Notes under the pieces: model-generated | Told to the model about the DNA's origin: nothing | The model's database searches: none | The model's input: only the letters and a program-made list of their open reading frames with translations | Shown: positions 5,826 to 7,075 of the stretch, in pieces | Numbering within the stretch: position 1 is the first letter of the stretch | Layout: each line of letters starts with the position of its first letter | Position numbers and translations under genes: made by a program | Assembly: GCA_030604165.1 (NCBI GenBank) | Contig: JAUVWK010000141.1 | Coordinates: forward strand, 1-7,075 | DNA length: 7,075 nucleotides | Reading direction: 5' to 3' | Source of the DNA: Alphaproteobacteria bacterium | GTDB taxonomy: Bacteria > Pseudomonadota > Alphaproteobacteria > UBA828

Positions 5826-7075
5826 CTAGTCGGATGGTGTGGCCGGCGTCCGGGTGTGCCAGTCGGTGGCGCCCTGGTAGGCGTGGCCAGCGCGGAACAG
5901 CAGGCTCTCGGAGAACGGCCGGCCCATGAGCTGGAAGTCGCTCGGCAGGCCGTTGGCGGTGAAGCCGCAGGGCACGCAGAGCGCCGGGAGGCCCAGATAG
6001 TTGGCCGCCCGGGTGCACCAGCTGATATTGGCGATGAGCTCGGGCATGGCCTTGCCCGCGCCGACGTCGCTCTCGTCGCCACGCGGCACGGCGAAAGGCA
6101 TGCCCGGTGTGTGCAGCAGATCGCACTTGGTAAACACCGCCGCGGCGAATTCGCGCAGCATCGTGGCCCGCAAATCGAGCGCCTGGAGGTAGGCCTTCGC
6201 CGGCAGGTAAAGGCCCGGTTCGTAGCGGGCGCGCACCTGCGCCTGGTAATCCTCGGGCCGCTCGCGCATCCAGGCCTCGTGGATTGCGGCCGCCTCGACC
6301 ACGAAGACGATGTTCGACATGTGGGTCGGCTCGTGCATGTCGGGGACCTCGAGCTCGACGATCTCGGCGCCGAGCCCGCTCAGCACCTCGAGGCTGGCGG
6401 TCATCAGGGTGCGGATCTCGTCGCTCGCGATATCGTAATAATAGTTTCTCGGCACGCCGATCCGGACCCCGCCGATGCCTTTGTCGAGGGCGGCCTCGTA
6501 ATCCGGCACCGGGCGGCGGCTGGTGGTCGGATCGAGCGGGTCGTGGCCGGCGATGACGCCGGTAAGGCGCGCCGCGTCGCGCACCGTGCGGGTGAGCGGG
6601 CCGCAGGTATCCATGGTGTAGGAGAGCGGCATCAGGCCGTGCCGGCTGACCAGCCCGGCGGTGGTCTTGAGTCCGACCAGGCCGTTCATGATCGCCGGCA
6701 AACGGATCGAGCCGCCGGTGTCGGAACCGAGCGCGCCGAACACGGCACGCGCCGCGGTCGCCGCGCCGGAGCCGCTCGACGAGCCGCCCGTGACATAGTC
6801 GGGATTCCAAGGGTTGCAGCAACGGCCCCAATGCTCGTTGTGGCCGGTGGGGCCGGTGGCGAACTCGGCCATGTTGAGGCCGCCGAGATAGATGGCGCCG
6901 GCCGCCTCGAGCTTTTGCAACGCGGTGCTTGTCGTCTCGGCGACGAAATCCTTGCGGATTTTCGAGCCGCAGGTCGAGATTTTGCCCGCCCGGTAGTACA
7001 TATCCTTGTGCGCCAGCGGCACGCCATGCAGCGGCCCGCAGGCCTCGCCGCGCGCTTGCGCAGCATCGGCCTTGC
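5826..7075 (-). CDS. Amidase-signature family hydrolase (N-terminus outside window)
   Basis: The frame is open from the right edge (first full codon 7073-7071) to TAG at 5828-5826, about 416 residues; family members usually have 450-500, so some 50-80 residues are missing. The edge codons read as the usual family lead-in, GPLHGVPLAHKDM, so the GTG at 7022 is an internal Val codon. Counting that Val as residue 1, the Ser-cisSer-Lys triad is complete: Lys6 in AHKDM, cis-Ser81 in GGSSSGSG, and nucleophile Ser105 in SDTGGSIRLP. Spacings of 75 and 24 residues equal those of fatty acid amide hydrolase (142/217/241). Later landmarks are GLVGLKTTAGLVSRHG and the C-terminal GLPALCVPCGF. Enzymes of this fold hydrolyse carboxamides and include GatA, indoleacetamide, aryl-amide and peptide amidases. 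No GatB/GatC neighbour is visible, so I infer a catabolic amidase of unknown substrate rather than the tRNA enzyme. Confidence 0.93.
   Translation of the reverse strand, partial: KADAAQARGEACGPLHGVPLAHKDMYYRAGKISTCGSKIRKDFVAETTSTALQKLEAAGAIYLGGLNMAEFATGPTGHNEHWGRCCNPWNPDYVTGGSSSGSGAATAARAVFGALGSDTGGSIRLPAIMNGLVGLKTTAGLVSRHGLMPLSYTMDTCGPLTRTVRDAARLTGVIAGHDPLDPTTSRRPVPDYEAALDKGIGGVRIGVPRNYYYDIASDEIRTLMTASLEVLSGLGAEIVELEVPDMHEPTHMSNIVFVVEAAAIHEAWMRERPEDYQAQVRARYEPGLYLPAKAYLQALDLRATMLREFAAAVFTKCDLLHTPGMPFAVPRGDESDVGAGKAMPELIANISWCTRAANYLGLPALCVPCGFTANGLPSDFQLMGRPFSESLLFRAGHAYQGATDWHTRTPATPSD

Noticed and set aside
5692..6831. A 379-codon minus-strand frame overlapping the amidase gene
   Set aside because: Very Arg-rich and motif-free; it lies out of frame with the amidase, whose full catalytic triad is read in the neighbouring frame.
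1001..7075. A single polyamine-use pathway joining the importer and the amidase
   Set aside because: The genes are on opposite strands, about 1.7 kb apart with two unrelated genes between them, and neither substrate is known. Nothing in the sequence links them.

Overview
The window is GC-rich, densely packed bacterial DNA with no mobile element, RNA gene or CRISPR array that I can see. The genes (Tat-exported PotD-type binding protein, PotB/PotC-type permeases, Prx5-type peroxiredoxin, M48 lipoprotein, amidase-signature enzyme), the codon use strongly biased to G/C at third positions, and a decayed 'PSIAVLPF' protein fragment all suggest an alphaproteobacterium (Hyphomicrobiales/Rhodospirillales-like). 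That placement is an inference from gene style, not from a marker gene.

Layout. Positions 1-185 hold the 3' end of a small multidrug resistance (SMR) transporter. From 186 to about 1000 there is a long stretch with no intact gene. Inside it, at about 502-735, is a frameshifted remnant of the TolB-like 'PSIAVLPF...LTGD.EQDY.GDGLTE' domain found in many alphaproteobacterial cyclase/TPR proteins. Positions 1001-4129 carry a plus-strand ABC importer cluster: a Tat-signal solute-binding protein, a terminator-like hairpin, then two six-helix permeases 10 nt apart. The family resemblance is to spermidine/putrescine (PotD, PotB, PotC) importers. No ATPase gene is present on either side within the window. 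An intergenic region with three successive inverted repeats (about 4158-4255) leads to a Prx5-type peroxiredoxin (4378-4899).

The peroxiredoxin gene converges on, and overlaps by 19 bp, a minus-strand gene for an M48-type metalloprotease lipoprotein (4881-5609). After about 215 bp with no gene, the minus strand carries an amidase-signature enzyme (5826 to the right edge) with its complete Lys-Ser-Ser triad but with its N-terminus outside the window.

How the parts fit. Only the binding protein and the two permeases form an obvious functional unit, for uptake of a polyamine-like or other small cationic or organic solute. They would need an ATPase encoded elsewhere. The peroxiredoxin (cytosolic thiol peroxidase), the metalloprotease (envelope lipoprotein) and the amidase look like independent housekeeping or accessory genes. 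I find no convincing undescribed multi-gene system here. The points most worth a second look are the ATPase-less importer with its internal terminator-like hairpin, the cluster of dyads upstream of the peroxiredoxin, and the gene debris at 186-1000.
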